Below, in pieces: positions 18,835-27,509 of a stretch of DNA of 64,000 nt. The stretch comes from Candidatus Didemnitutus sp. GTDB taxonomy: Bacteria; Verrucomicrobiota; Verrucomicrobiia; Opitutales; Opitutaceae. Position numbers and translations under genes: made by a program. Positions within the stretch are counted from its first letter, which is position 1, and each line of letters opens with the position of its first letter. A model generated the notes under the pieces. The model did no database searches. It was not told the origin of the DNA and was given only the letters and a program-made list of their open reading frames with translations. The DNA lies in NCBI GenBank assembly GCA_017991595.1, contig JAGOQJ010000001.1, positions 876,430 through 940,429 of the forward strand, given 5' to 3'.

Positions 18835-21800
18835 GGGCGGCGCAGCTCCGGCATGTCCTCGGCCAGCGCGGCGCGGTAGGCAGCGATGGAGAAATGGCGC
18901 GCCAGCGCGGCGCGTCCGGCCAGCGCCTGCGCGGCCAGGCGCGACGGGTTGCCGTAGAGCCGCAGCAGCGTTGCGGCAAAATCGGCTGTCTCCGCCACCG
19001 CGAAAGCCTCTCCGGCCTCGGGAATGCCTTCCGCACCGATGGGCGTCGTGATCACGGGCACGCCGTGCCAGAGGGCCTCAAGCACCTTGCCCTTCACGCC
19101 GCCGCCGTTGCGTAGCGGCGCGATGACCATTCGCGCTTCACGGTAGAGCTCGGCCAGCTGCGTGTCGCTCACGTAGCCGTGCACGCGGACGCGTTCACCC
19201 GCGCAGGCGTGGAGCTCGGGCGGCGTCTGGCTGCCGGCAATGTGCAGCACGAGCTCAGGTTGCGCGGCCGCGATCTCCGGCCAGCTGTCGCGCAGGAAAC
19301 CGAGGATGCCCTCGAGGTTCGGCCGGTGACGAAAACCGCCGACGAAGAGCAAGGCGTGGCGTCCGGCCAGAGCGGCCGCATCGGGCGGCGGCTCGGTGGG
19401 GGTCGGGTAGGTGAGCAGTGGCAGCACCCGTGCGCGCAACTGCGGGTGCACGCGGTGCAGTTCCTCCACCTCGAGCGGAGATGGATAATAGACCGCGTGC
19501 ACGTGCGGGAAAACGCCTTCCTCCCAGCGGCGCCACTCGGCGGCGAGCCGCGCGGATTCGGATTCGCCGGTGAGCTGGTAGGCGCGCGTGAAGGAGCGCG
19601 AGAGCAGATCGTGACCGAGGAAGAGCACGCGCGCCGACGTGGCACCCGCCGGCAGCGGCAGGTGTGGCGCGCTGATGTGCGCGCGGGAGAAAAACACATA
19701 CGCCAGTTCGCGCCCGTGCGCGGCCAGCCAATCGGCGAGGTGGAACCCGCCGGGCAGACGCTCGTCGATCACCTCGACGCCCTTGGCCTCGAGGCGCGGT
19801 GTGTAGTGCGGATCGTAGGCGTGGTTGTCGGGAAAGAACTTCACGCTGAAGCTCGCGCCGAGGAGGAAATCGATCAGGTGCTCGATGCAGCGCGAGCCGG
19901 CGTCGTGGTCGGGCTGCGGCACATAGTGGTCGACCACCAGCACGACCGGGCGGCCGCCGCTGCGGTCGCGGGCGCGGAAGAGCGCGGCGGGGCCCTCCTG
20001 CTGCTCGCTCTGCAACACGGCGCGCCAGCGCTCCTCGAACTTGGCGCGGTTGAGCGTTTGGTAACGCTTCACGCCCGTGCCGGCGGTGTCGGTGCCGTTG
20101 GACTGGCCCTCGAAATGCACGATCTCGCAGCGCGGCTGGTAGTAAACTTGCCGGCCGGCGCGGCGCACGCGGAAGGCGAGGTCGGTGTCCTCATAATAGG
20201 CCGGGACGTAGAGCTCGTCGAAGCCGCCGAGCGCGGCGAAGAAGTCGCGCGCGATCATCACGCACGCGCCGGAGCAGTAATCGACGGGCTTGAAGTAGTT
20301 GAATTCCGGGCGCCGCGGATCGTCGCCGCGGCCGTAGTTCCAGCCCGAGGCGTCGCGCCAGACGATGCCACCGGCCTCCTGCAGCGTGCCGTCGGGATAG
20401 ACGAGCTTGGCGCCAACGAGACCGGCGTCGGGTCGCTCGGCGAAGGAGGAGTGGAGCGCCGCGAGCCAGCCCGGCGTGACCAGCGTGTCGTTGTTGAGGA
20501 AGACGAGGTGGGTGCCGCGCGCGAGGCGCGCACCGGCGTTGCAACTGCGCACGAAGCCGAGGTTGGTGGCATTGCGCTGCAAACGCAGGTGCGGCACGGC
20601 GGCGAGTTGGCTCACCGCGGGATCGGGCGAGCAATCGTCAATGACGATCACCTCGTAGGCGAGGCCGGTGGTTTCGCACGCGATGGAGTCGAGGCAACGC
20701 AGCGTGAGCGGGACTTGGTTGTAGATTGGGATGACGATCGAGACCAGCGGCTCGGCCCCGGGCGGAGGCAGGGCGATGGCTTGCGGTTCGGGCGTTGGGG
20801 TCGAGTGGGCCGCGGTCCGGCGCAGCGGCCCGGCGGGATGCGTGCCGAGGCGCTGGCGGGCGAGCCGGTAGCCGAGCGTGAGGGTGTCGCCGTGGGCGAT
20901 GCGGGCGTGGACGCCGATGAATTTCCATCCGGGGCGCCGGCTGGTGAAGGAAAATTCGAAGGGATGGAAACCATCGGCATCGGGCGGCGAGAGCCGGGCG
21001 TGCAGCGTGCGGCGGCCGAGGCGCGCGAAGACGCAGCGCGGGGCGCGGCCATCGATGTCGCGAATGCGACCGGTGAGGCGCAGGAACGCGCCGGTCTGCG
21101 TCGCGGACGAGAGTTCCCATTTCACGCCGTGTCGGTGGAAGCGCAGGCCGCGTTGGGTCAACCCATCCTGCAGCAGGCGCGCGGCGTGATGCAGCGGCAG
21201 CAGGAGATCGCGGTTCTGCCGGATGCGCTCGCGGGCGTGCGCTAGGGCGTAGTCGGTCTCGCGCTGGCGGTCGCGCGCCTCGCCGAGGGCGCGTTCCCAG
21301 TCGAGCCGTTGGTGCGCCAGCACGGGGTTGTGCCGGGCGAGCCAGGCCGCGAGTTCCGCGGGAGCGGGCAGTTCCGGCATCGGCGCGCCGCGCTCCCATG
21401 CGAAGGCGTGCACCATCAGCCGGTATTGCATGAGCTGCAGCGCGAGCACGAGGCTGAGCGCGCCATCCTGCCCCGGCGTGTAACGGCGGGCGAATTCGCC
21501 GTGGAGTTCCGTCATCAGTTCGCGCCAGTCGGCCGGTGGCGGCGCAGGCTCCTTTGCGGCGTAGCTCGTGAGCTTGGTGGCGAAGTGCGCGAGGTCCGCG
21601 AAGTTGAAGTGCTCGAGCCAGACCGGGCCGTCGGCGGGTGTGGAGAGCAACCGGCCCGCGAGGCGCGGTTTGGCGTGGATGACGTCGCTCCACTCCGCGG
21701 CGCCGCGGCGCAACAGGCGCACCTGCGGATCGTCGCCCCAGCCCGAGTCGCGGATGGTCCAGCGGCCGAGATGGTTCACGCGCTTGAGCTGGTAGGCGGC

Positions 21801-22118
21801 GACGTCGGGCCCGGCGGAGCGCAGCAACGCGGCGACTTCCTCCTCGCTGCCGTGCAGGCGCTCGTCAGCGTCGAGCAGGAGGATCCAGTCGCAGCGCGCC
21901 TGGGAGAGGGCGAGATTGCGGGCCGGCTCGACGTAGCCGCGCGGCTCCGTGAGCAGCACGCGCGCACCGGCGGCGGCCGCGATCTCGCGCGTGCGGTCCG
22001 TGCTGTGCATGTCCACCACGACGATTTCGTCCGCCCACGGGCACGACGCGAGGCAGTCGGGCAGGTCGGCCGCGGCGTTGAGGGTGTTGATGACGAGACT
22101 GACGCTGGGGCGGCTCAT
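18831..22118 (-). CDS. Three-domain glycosyltransferase (GT2-GT2-GT4)
   Basis: A 1095-residue cytosolic fusion. Domain 1 (1-240) is a WaaE/KdtX-like GT2 with LVINTLNAAADLPDCL, VVDMHSTD and LLDADERL (Asp83, Asp85). Residues 280-440 form a linker with an Arg-rich helix and a beta-rich part. Domain 2 (about 457-690) is a second GT2: VSIVIPIYNQ, VIDDCSPD, FLNNDTLVTPGW and YYEDTDLAFRVRRAG. Domain 3 (about 700-1090) is a GT4 fold with PQPDHDAGSR, FVGGFRHRPNLEGI, and LRNGGGVKGKVLEALWHGVPVI. Such tandem enzymes usually add several sugars in order to build a repeat unit. The start overlaps the wzt stop by four bases. Confidence 0.88.
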   Translation of the reverse strand: MSRPSVSLVINTLNAAADLPDCLASCPWADEIVVVDMHSTDRTREIAAAAGARVLLTEPRGYVEPARNLALSQARCDWILLLDADERLHGSEEEVAALLRSAGPDVAAYQLKRVNHLGRWTIRDSGWGDDPQVRLLRRGAAEWSDVIHAKPRLAGRLLSTPADGPVWLEHFNFADLAHFATKLTSYAAKEPAPPPADWRELMTELHGEFARRYTPGQDGALSLVLALQLMQYRLMVHAFAWERGAPMPELPAPAELAAWLARHNPVLAHQRLDWERALGEARDRQRETDYALAHARERIRQNRDLLLPLHHAARLLQDGLTQRGLRFHRHGVKWELSSATQTGAFLRLTGRIRDIDGRAPRCVFARLGRRTLHARLSPPDADGFHPFEFSFTSRRPGWKFIGVHARIAHGDTLTLGYRLARQRLGTHPAGPLRRTAAHSTPTPEPQAIALPPPGAEPLVSIVIPIYNQVPLTLRCLDSIACETTGLAYEVIVIDDCSPDPAVSQLAAVPHLRLQRNATNLGFVRSCNAGARLARGTHLVFLNNDTLVTPGWLAALHSSFAERPDAGLVGAKLVYPDGTLQEAGGIVWRDASGWNYGRGDDPRRPEFNYFKPVDYCSGACVMIARDFFAALGGFDELYVPAYYEDTDLAFRVRRAGRQVYYQPRCEIVHFEGQSNGTDTAGTGVKRYQTLNRAKFEERWRAVLQSEQQEGPAALFRARDRSGGRPVVLVVDHYVPQPDHDAGSRCIEHLIDFLLGASFSVKFFPDNHAYDPHYTPRLEAKGVEVIDERLPGGFHLADWLAAHGRELAYVFFSRAHISAPHLPLPAGATSARVLFLGHDLLSRSFTRAYQLTGESESARLAAEWRRWEEGVFPHVHAVYYPSPLEVEELHRVHPQLRARVLPLLTYPTPTEPPPDAAALAGRHALLFVGGFRHRPNLEGILGFLRDSWPEIAAAQPELVLHIAGSQTPPELHACAGERVRVHGYVSDTQLAELYREARMVIAPLRNGGGVKGKVLEALWHGVPVITTPIGAEGIPEAGEAFAVAETADFAATLLRLYGNPSRLAAQALAGRAALARHFSIAAYRAALAEDMPELRRP

Positions 22119-23503
22119 GACGGCGGGAGGTGCACGCGGTGGCGCAGTTTTGCGGGGATGCGCACGCGGCCGTGGAAGGTGCCGGCGCAACCGAGTTCGA
22201 GCACGGCGGCGTTGACGATCCAGTCGCAGAGGCGGTGCTGGAGCTGGGTGCCGTCGTTGACGGCGACGTCGAGCGAGTAGATGCCCGGAGCGAGGCCCGG
22301 CGGGTGGAAGCGGAAGCTGACGGTCAGCGCTTCGCCCGCGGCGAGGGGCGGGAGCGGGTGGGCTTCGTATTCGCTGTTCGTGGCGGTGATCTCGTTGCGC
22401 AGCTTGTCGTAGAGATTGAGCCCGACGAGCGGCTGCCGGATCGGGGCGTGGGCTTGGAGCGTGACGCGCACCTCGAACGGCGCGCCCGATTCGAGCACCG
22501 CCACGGGTTGACCGTCGGCGTCGTGCAAGGCGAGTCCGGTGATGCGCGCCGTGCCGTCGCCGAGGCGGCGGTCGATGTTGGCGATGCCGGTGACCGGAAC
22601 GAGGTCCGGGGCGGCCGGCGGGGCGTCGTCGACGGGTGAGGTCTCCGCGGCGTCCGGTGCGTTCGCGGCGGCGCCCGGCAGGCTCGTGTAGGCGCTGAGC
22701 ACGCGGTTGGTCTCGCCGTCTTCGCGCATCGTGCCGCGATCGAGCAGCAGGCAGCGGCGGCAGACCTTGCGCAGCGTGGCGGAGTCGTGCGACACGAAGA
22801 GCAGCGTCAGGCCGCGATCAAGCATCTCCTGCATGCGACGGAGGCAGCGGTGCTGGAAGAAGGCGTCGCCCACCGAGAGCGCCTCGTCGACGATGAGGAT
22901 GTCGGGCTCGACTTGCACCTGCACGGCAAAGGCCAGGCGCACGATCATGCCGCTGGAATACATCTTCACCGGCTGGTCGATGAATTCGCCGATGTCGGCG
23001 AAGGCGAGGATGTCGTCCATACGCGCGTCGATCTCCGCCGGCGTGAGGCCGAGGAGCAGGCCGTTGAGGCGCACGTTTTCTCGGCCGGTGAATTCGGGAC
23101 TGAAGCCGCTGCCGAGCTCGAGCAGCGCGGCGATTTTGCCCGTCGTGGCGACCGTGCCCTGCGAGGGTTGCAGGGTGCCGGCGATGATCTGCAGCAGCGT
23201 GCTCTTGCCCGAGCCGTTGCGGCCGACGATGCCGAGCGTCTCGCCGCGCGGCAACTCGAAGGACACGTCGCGCAGCGCGTAGAAATCGTGGAAGTAACCG
23301 TGGCCTTCGCCGGGCGCGACGCGGCGGCGCAAGGCGGAGGGTTGCAGCCAGCGCGGCAGGGTCTGCGCCGTGGCTTGGAGCAGCGGATACTTGAGCCGCG
23401 CCGCCGGATCGCGCCAGATGCGATAGGCCTTCGAGACGCGATCCACGCGGATGGCGCAGCCGGGGGGAAGCGGGACGACAGTGGAGGAGGTCGGCTGGCT
23501 CAT
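22115..23503 (-). CDS. wzt: Polysaccharide ABC transporter ATPase, Wzt type with C-terminal cargo domain
   Basis: A 462-residue ATPase that drives export of an undecaprenyl-linked glycan. Walker A GRNGSGKST is at 94-102, the modified signature YSSGM at 182-186 (the form usual in Wzt and TagH rather than LSGGQ), and Walker B ILIVDEALSVGD at 202-213. The C-terminal part (about 320-455) is a Wzt_C-like beta-sandwich that in O9a-type systems recognises the finished polymer end. It starts 2 bases after the wzm stop. The large extra domain implies export of a terminated chain. Confidence 0.9.
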   Translation of the reverse strand: MSQPTSSTVVPLPPGCAIRVDRVSKAYRIWRDPAARLKYPLLQATAQTLPRWLQPSALRRRVAPGEGHGYFHDFYALRDVSFELPRGETLGIVGRNGSGKSTLLQIIAGTLQPSQGTVATTGKIAALLELGSGFSPEFTGRENVRLNGLLLGLTPAEIDARMDDILAFADIGEFIDQPVKMYSSGMIVRLAFAVQVQVEPDILIVDEALSVGDAFFQHRCLRRMQEMLDRGLTLLFVSHDSATLRKVCRRCLLLDRGTMREDGETNRVLSAYTSLPGAAANAPDAAETSPVDDAPPAAPDLVPVTGIANIDRRLGDGTARITGLALHDADGQPVAVLESGAPFEVRVTLQAHAPIRQPLVGLNLYDKLRNEITATNSEYEAHPLPPLAAGEALTVSFRFHPPGLAPGIYSLDVAVNDGTQLQHRLCDWIVNAAVLELGCAGTFHGRVRIPAKLRHRVHLPPS

Positions 23504-23505
23504 GG

Positions 23506-24309
23506 TCACACGACGTCGGCGAAGGCCGGGCGCAATTTCCGGAAGGTCCAGTAACCGAGCGCGCAGCAGGCGAGCCCGGCGGCCCACGCGTAGAGCAGCG
23601 CGCCGGCCGGGGGCGGCGTGTGCCAGAGCATCACGGCGCGCACCGATTCGACGAGGTGCAGCAACGGGTTGAGGCGCAGGATGGACCAGGCGAGGGCGCT
23701 TTTTTCCACCACGGCGGCGGCCGGGTAGAAGACCGCGCTGCTGTAGAGCAGGATCAGGCTGACGAGGCCGGTGACTTGCGCGATGTCGCGCAGGAAGACG
23801 CCCAGTGCGGCCAGCAGCCACGCGCACCCCAACGCGAGCAGCAGCAACGGCGCCAACACCACCGGCAGCAGGAGCTGCACGACGCTGAGGCCGGGACCGA
23901 CGCACACGTAGGCGAGCAGGAAGAGCGCGAGGCTGACGAGGAAGCGATACGTCACCGACGCGACGTGCGCCAACGGCAGCAGGTGCAGCGGGAAGACGAC
24001 TTTCTTCACGTAGTTCGGCTGACTCACGATCAGCGTCGGCGCCGTGCCGAGCACGTCGGCCAGCAGACGGTAACAGGTGAGACTGAGAAAAACGCCGAGC
24101 GCGTAGGTGAGCCGGCTTTCCGCTCCGCCTTGGTAACTCCCGCGGAAGATGAATCCGAACACCGTCAGGTAGACCGAAAATTCCAGCAGCGGCCCGAGCA
24201 GGATCCACAGCGGTCCGAGGTAACTGCCCTTGTGGCGCGTGGCGATGTCGCGCCGGGCGAGTTGCCACCAGAGCTCGGCCTGCTGGCGGAAATGCGGAGA
24301 CGGCGACAT
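23506..24309 (-). CDS. wzm: Polysaccharide ABC transporter permease, Wzm type
   Basis: A 267-residue ABC-2 permease with six hydrophobic segments. The amphipathic N-terminus WWQLARRDIATRHKGSYLGPLW is characteristic of Wzm/TagG proteins, and the C-terminal LNPLLHLVESVRAVML is the usual end motif. It forms the channel that, with the Wzt ATPase, moves lipid-linked glycan across the inner membrane. It follows the GbsR/MarR regulator by 34 bases on the same strand and precedes wzt by 2 bases. Confidence 0.92.
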   Translation of the reverse strand: MSPSPHFRQQAELWWQLARRDIATRHKGSYLGPLWILLGPLLEFSVYLTVFGFIFRGSYQGGAESRLTYALGVFLSLTCYRLLADVLGTAPTLIVSQPNYVKKVVFPLHLLPLAHVASVTYRFLVSLALFLLAYVCVGPGLSVVQLLLPVVLAPLLLLALGCAWLLAALGVFLRDIAQVTGLVSLILLYSSAVFYPAAAVVEKSALAWSILRLNPLLHLVESVRAVMLWHTPPPAGALLYAWAAGLACCALGYWTFRKLRPAFADVV

Positions 24310-24343
24310 GGACGCGGATGGGGCGGGCGGGCGGGCGGCCCGT

Positions 24344-24841
24344 TCAGGCGAGGGATTTGAGCACGGCCAGCACCGGGGCGGCTTTGTCCTGCCAGCGCTG
24401 CAGCTTGTCGAAGCGCTGCATCAGGTGCGGCGATCCCTGCGTCTTGGCGTGCTGCGCGAGCGCGGCTTTTTGCGCGGCCAGTTCCTCCAAGGTGGGGAAC
24501 ACCCGGGCGTTCAGGATCTGTTTGGCCAGCACGCCGAGGTCGGTCTGCATGCGGAAATATTCCTTCCGGCTCGCCGGCTGATGCGCGGGCCGGATCGCGC
24601 CGATCTCCTGCAACGTCTTCAAGCCTTGGCCGACGCCGCTGCGGCTCATGTTCAGGCGCTCGGCGATGTCGTCCGCGCATAGCGGCGCCTCCGAGAGAAA
24701 GATCAGCCCGAAGATCTCGCCGATCGACCGCGAATACCCGAACAGCGCCGCCACGCGGATCCAGAAGGCGATGATGTCGCGCTCCAACTCGGCCGGGTCG
24801 ACCGCGGCCGATTCCCCCGCAGATTTGGGCTCGGATGCCAT
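24344..24841 (-). CDS. GbsR/MarR family transcriptional regulator
   Basis: A 165-residue winged-helix regulator. The core is FWIRVAALFGYSRSIGEIFGLIFLSE followed by the recognition segment DDIAERLNMSRSGVGQGLKTLQEIGAI, the GbsR subtype of MarR. I take the ATG at 24841; a TTG six codons further upstream would place the start inside a palindrome. The gene heads the minus-strand glycan-export operon and lies divergent from the TolC export operon. The two palindromes just upstream are likely its operators, so it probably controls itself and both operons. Confidence 0.85.
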   Translation of the reverse strand: MASEPKSAGESAAVDPAELERDIIAFWIRVAALFGYSRSIGEIFGLIFLSEAPLCADDIAERLNMSRSGVGQGLKTLQEIGAIRPAHQPASRKEYFRMQTDLGVLAKQILNARVFPTLEELAAQKAALAQHAKTQGSPHLMQRFDKLQRWQDKAAPVLAVLKSLA

Positions 24842-24851
24842 GATGGACGGA

Positions 24852-24873
24852 ATTTCCAAGAAATTTTGGAAAT
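24852..24873. promoter_or_regulatory. Palindrome ATTTCCAA-N6-TTGGAAAT, candidate operator
   Basis: A perfect 8-bp inverted repeat with a six-base spacer, starting 11 bases upstream of the GbsR/MarR start codon in the 94-base divergent gap. The AT-rich composition stands out in this GC-rich region. The size and symmetry suit a dimeric winged-helix regulator. Confidence 0.55.
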
Positions 24874-24885
24874 ATTGTCAATATT
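24871..24885. promoter_or_regulatory. Palindrome AATATTG-T-CAATATT, candidate operator
   Basis: A perfect 7-bp inverted repeat around a single base, overlapping the end of the previous palindrome by three bases. Together they form an AT-rich double dyad between the divergent regulator/glycan operon and the TolC operon. It could be a second binding site or part of the promoter. Confidence 0.5.
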
Positions 24886-24935
24886 GCGCTCCCTGAGTTG
24901 ACCCGGCAGCGTCGCTCGGCAAACGCTTTGCCGGA

Positions 24936-26402
24936 ATGAATTTAGCCAACGCCCCGCAGCCTTCACCCGTTGTCCCGGGGCCAACCGCGGAGCCGGGGCC
25001 GGTCCGACTGGGCGCGACGGCGCTGTCGCAACGAGGCTTGAGGCGACGCGGTGCGCGGCGGCTCGCGCTCGTGAGTCTGGTCTGCGGCTGGGCGGTCCTC
25101 GCGACGGCGCAAGAGCAGCAGCCGGATCTGCTGCGCCTGCCGGAGCAGACCTTGCCCGGGTTGCGTGAAATCGTGGCCGACGCGCTCACGCGCGCGCCGG
25201 CGGCGGTGGACGCGGAGTTGAAATTGCTCGAAGCCGACGCGACGCGCTTGAGCGCGGCGGCGGCGGTGTTGCCGCGGGTCAGCGCGAATCTCGACGGTTA
25301 CCTGCGCTACGAAGAGCGCCGCGACCGGGCGGGCTCGGAGGTGGGGTTCAAGTATTTCTACAACGTCGTGTTGGAGCAGCCGCTCTATCATTGGGGCGCG
25401 CTGGCCAACCAGAAGCGCATCGGCGAGATCCGGCGCGCGCTTGCTCAAGGCGAGGTGAGGGAGGCGCGCAACGCGCTCGTGCTCGAGATCCGCGCCCAAT
25501 ACGCGGAGCTCACGGTGCGGCGGCTCGAGCTCGCGGTGCTACGCGACGAGTTGGAGGCGGCGCGACGCGGCCTGCGCACGGCGGAGAGGAGCGCGACGGC
25601 GGGCGAGCTCGGCACGGAGCAACTCGAATGGCAGCGGCTCGACGTGGCCCAGCGCGAGATCGAGCAGGAGCGCGCCGAGCGGCAGTTCGCCGCGGCGACC
25701 GAGGATTTTCTGCGGCTGACCGGTGGCGAGGCTGCCACGGTGGAAACCCTGCCGAGCGACGTCGCGCTCGGCACCTTGCCGCCTTTGCCGGCTCCTCCCG
25801 GCGCGACTGGAGACGGTGCGTCCGCCCCGGCCGCCCTGCAGGCGGCGCAGCAGGAGACGGAGGCGGCGCGGCTGGCTTACGAGGTCGAGCGCGTGCGCTT
25901 GCGGCCCAAGCTCAACCTCGCGGCGGGCACGTCGCTGGAGGAAGTGAATTACTCGGTCGACGTGGGCGAGCGCTACGGCGTGACGAACCATTACGTGGGC
26001 CTGCGGCTGCACTGGCCGATCTTCGACGGCTACCTCAGCCGCGCGGCCGTGCAGCAGGCGCGTGTGAAGCTGCGCCGGGCCGAGCGGGCCTACGACGAGG
26101 CGCGCGGGGTGCTCGTCCAGCGCCTGCGCCGGCAGCAGGAGGAATGCGACCGCGGCCGCCGCGAGCTGGCGGTCGTCGAGGCGCGGTTGAACCTGTCCGC
26201 TGCCGCGCTGACCCGCGCGCGCGAACAACACCAGCTCGGTCAACTCGCCGCCGAGGAACTCGCCCGCATGGAGCGGGCGCACGAGCGCCAGCGCATCGGC
26301 GCGGTGCGCGCCCGGCTGGGCGTGCTGTTGCAGTCGGCCGAGTATGGTTTGCGGCACGCCGCGGCGACGGGCGTCGCGGCACCGGTCATCGCTTTCCCAT
26401 GA
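24936..26402 (+). CDS. TolC family outer membrane protein
   Basis: A 488-residue outer-membrane efflux protein. After an unusually long, Pro-rich N-terminus of about 37 residues comes a signal peptide (RRLALVSLVCGWAVLATAQ). The mature part has two related coiled-coil halves with the typical beta segments (LDGYLRYEERRD...VVLEQPLYHWGALANQKR; VGLRLHWPIFDGYLSRAAVQQAR). It forms the outer-membrane channel of the tripartite exporter encoded by the next three genes. Its stop overlaps the adaptor start by four bases. Expression is probably governed by the divergent GbsR regulator. Confidence 0.9.
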   Translation: MNLANAPQPSPVVPGPTAEPGPVRLGATALSQRGLRRRGARRLALVSLVCGWAVLATAQEQQPDLLRLPEQTLPGLREIVADALTRAPAAVDAELKLLEADATRLSAAAAVLPRVSANLDGYLRYEERRDRAGSEVGFKYFYNVVLEQPLYHWGALANQKRIGEIRRALAQGEVREARNALVLEIRAQYAELTVRRLELAVLRDELEAARRGLRTAERSATAGELGTEQLEWQRLDVAQREIEQERAERQFAAATEDFLRLTGGEAATVETLPSDVALGTLPPLPAPPGATGDGASAPAALQAAQQETEAARLAYEVERVRLRPKLNLAAGTSLEEVNYSVDVGERYGVTNHYVGLRLHWPIFDGYLSRAAVQQARVKLRRAERAYDEARGVLVQRLRRQQEECDRGRRELAVVEARLNLSAAALTRAREQHQLGQLAAEELARMERAHERQRIGAVRARLGVLLQSAEYGLRHAAATGVAAPVIAFP

Positions 26403-27508
26403 GCAACTCAGCGTGGCGTTTTCTCGCGTTCGCAGCGATCGCCCTGGCGGGCGTCGCCGGCGGTGCGTGGTGGTGGAGCAAGCCGACAGCCGTTGTGGTG
26501 CCCGTGCAGCGCGGCCGCATCGTCGAGGTCGTGCCGGCCACGCTCAACGTGCGCGCGGAATACCTGATGGAGCTGCGCAGCGAGGTGGGTGGGCGCGTGC
26601 GCAGCAGTGCGCTGCGCGTCGGCGCGAGCCTGCGGGCAGGCGACGAGGCATTGCAGGTCGACGACGCGGACCTGCGTCTGCAAAGTGACGCGCTGGAACG
26701 CGATCTCGCGGCGGCGCGCCGGAAACTTGAAGTGGGTTTCGCCGGCGAACTCGATCTGGCCACGGCGCGCGAACAGTTGGCAAAGAGCGAGCGGTTGCTC
26801 GCGGATGGCGCAGTGGCGCCGGCCGATGTCGAGCAGCAGCGGCGCACGGTGCGCCAGCTGGAGCAGCAATTGCAGCTGAGCCGCTTGGAGCTGGACGGAC
26901 AGATCGCCGCGCTGGAGACGGCCTTGGAGGCGAAGCGGCGCGCGATCGCGCAGACGCGCCTGCTGGCGCCGAGCGACGGGCAGGTGCTGGAGGTGCTGGC
27001 GCATCCCGGCGACCTGATCGAACCGGGCGCCGTGGTGGCGCGCGTGTTGTCGGCTGCGCGCGTGGTGGAAGCGCGGGTGGCGGAGGAGAATTTCGCGGGC
27101 GTGCGCGCTGGCCAGGCGGCCACTGTTCGCTTCCTCGGTTATGGCGCGGAGCAATTCGCGGCGCGCGTGCAGGCGGTGTTGCCGGCGGCCGATCCGGAGA
27201 CGCGGCGCTACACCGTGCATCTCGCGGTCGACATCGCACCCGAGCGGCTGGTGCCGGGGTTGAGCGGCGAGGCGGTGATCGTGGTGGGCACGCGGGAAAA
27301 CGTGCTGACCGTGCCGCGACGTGCGCTTGCCGGCGGGCAGGTGTTCGTGGTCGAGGCGGGCCGCGTGCAGGTGCGTGCGGTCGTGCCGGGCTACGCCAGC
27401 GTGAACGAGGTGCAACTCATCGAGGGCGTGCAGGAGGGTGAACTCGTGATTGTGGAAACGCCGGAAACGTTCCGTGTCGGCGAGCGGGTGCGGACGCAGC
27501 AGCGCTGA
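26399..27508 (+). CDS. HlyD/RND-type periplasmic adaptor subunit
   Basis: A 369-residue membrane-fusion protein with an N-terminal anchor (FLAFAAIALAGVAGGAWWW). The lipoyl-like halves are around 45-80 (ELRSEVGGRVRSSALRVGASLRAGDEALQVDD) and 185-215 (LLAPSDGQVLEVLAHPGDLIEPG), separated by a coiled-coil hairpin; the beta-barrel and membrane-proximal domains follow (VPGLSGEAVIVVGTREN). It links the inner-membrane ABC transporter to the TolC channel, as MacA does. The ATG lies within the TolC stop overlap. Confidence 0.9.
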   Translation: MSNSAWRFLAFAAIALAGVAGGAWWWSKPTAVVVPVQRGRIVEVVPATLNVRAEYLMELRSEVGGRVRSSALRVGASLRAGDEALQVDDADLRLQSDALERDLAAARRKLEVGFAGELDLATAREQLAKSERLLADGAVAPADVEQQRRTVRQLEQQLQLSRLELDGQIAALETALEAKRRAIAQTRLLAPSDGQVLEVLAHPGDLIEPGAVVARVLSAARVVEARVAEENFAGVRAGQAATVRFLGYGAEQFAARVQAVLPAADPETRRYTVHLAVDIAPERLVPGLSGEAVIVVGTRENVLTVPRRALAGGQVFVVEAGRVQVRAVVPGYASVNEVQLIEGVQEGELVIVETPETFRVGERVRTQQR

Positions 27509-27509
27509 C

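Noticed and set aside
15257..19036. A 1259-codon open frame spanning two membrane-protein genes
   Set aside because: Its first 726 codons are the out-of-frame shadow of the YfhO-like gene (Arg/Ala-rich, no helices). Only the part after the Met at 16858 is a real protein.
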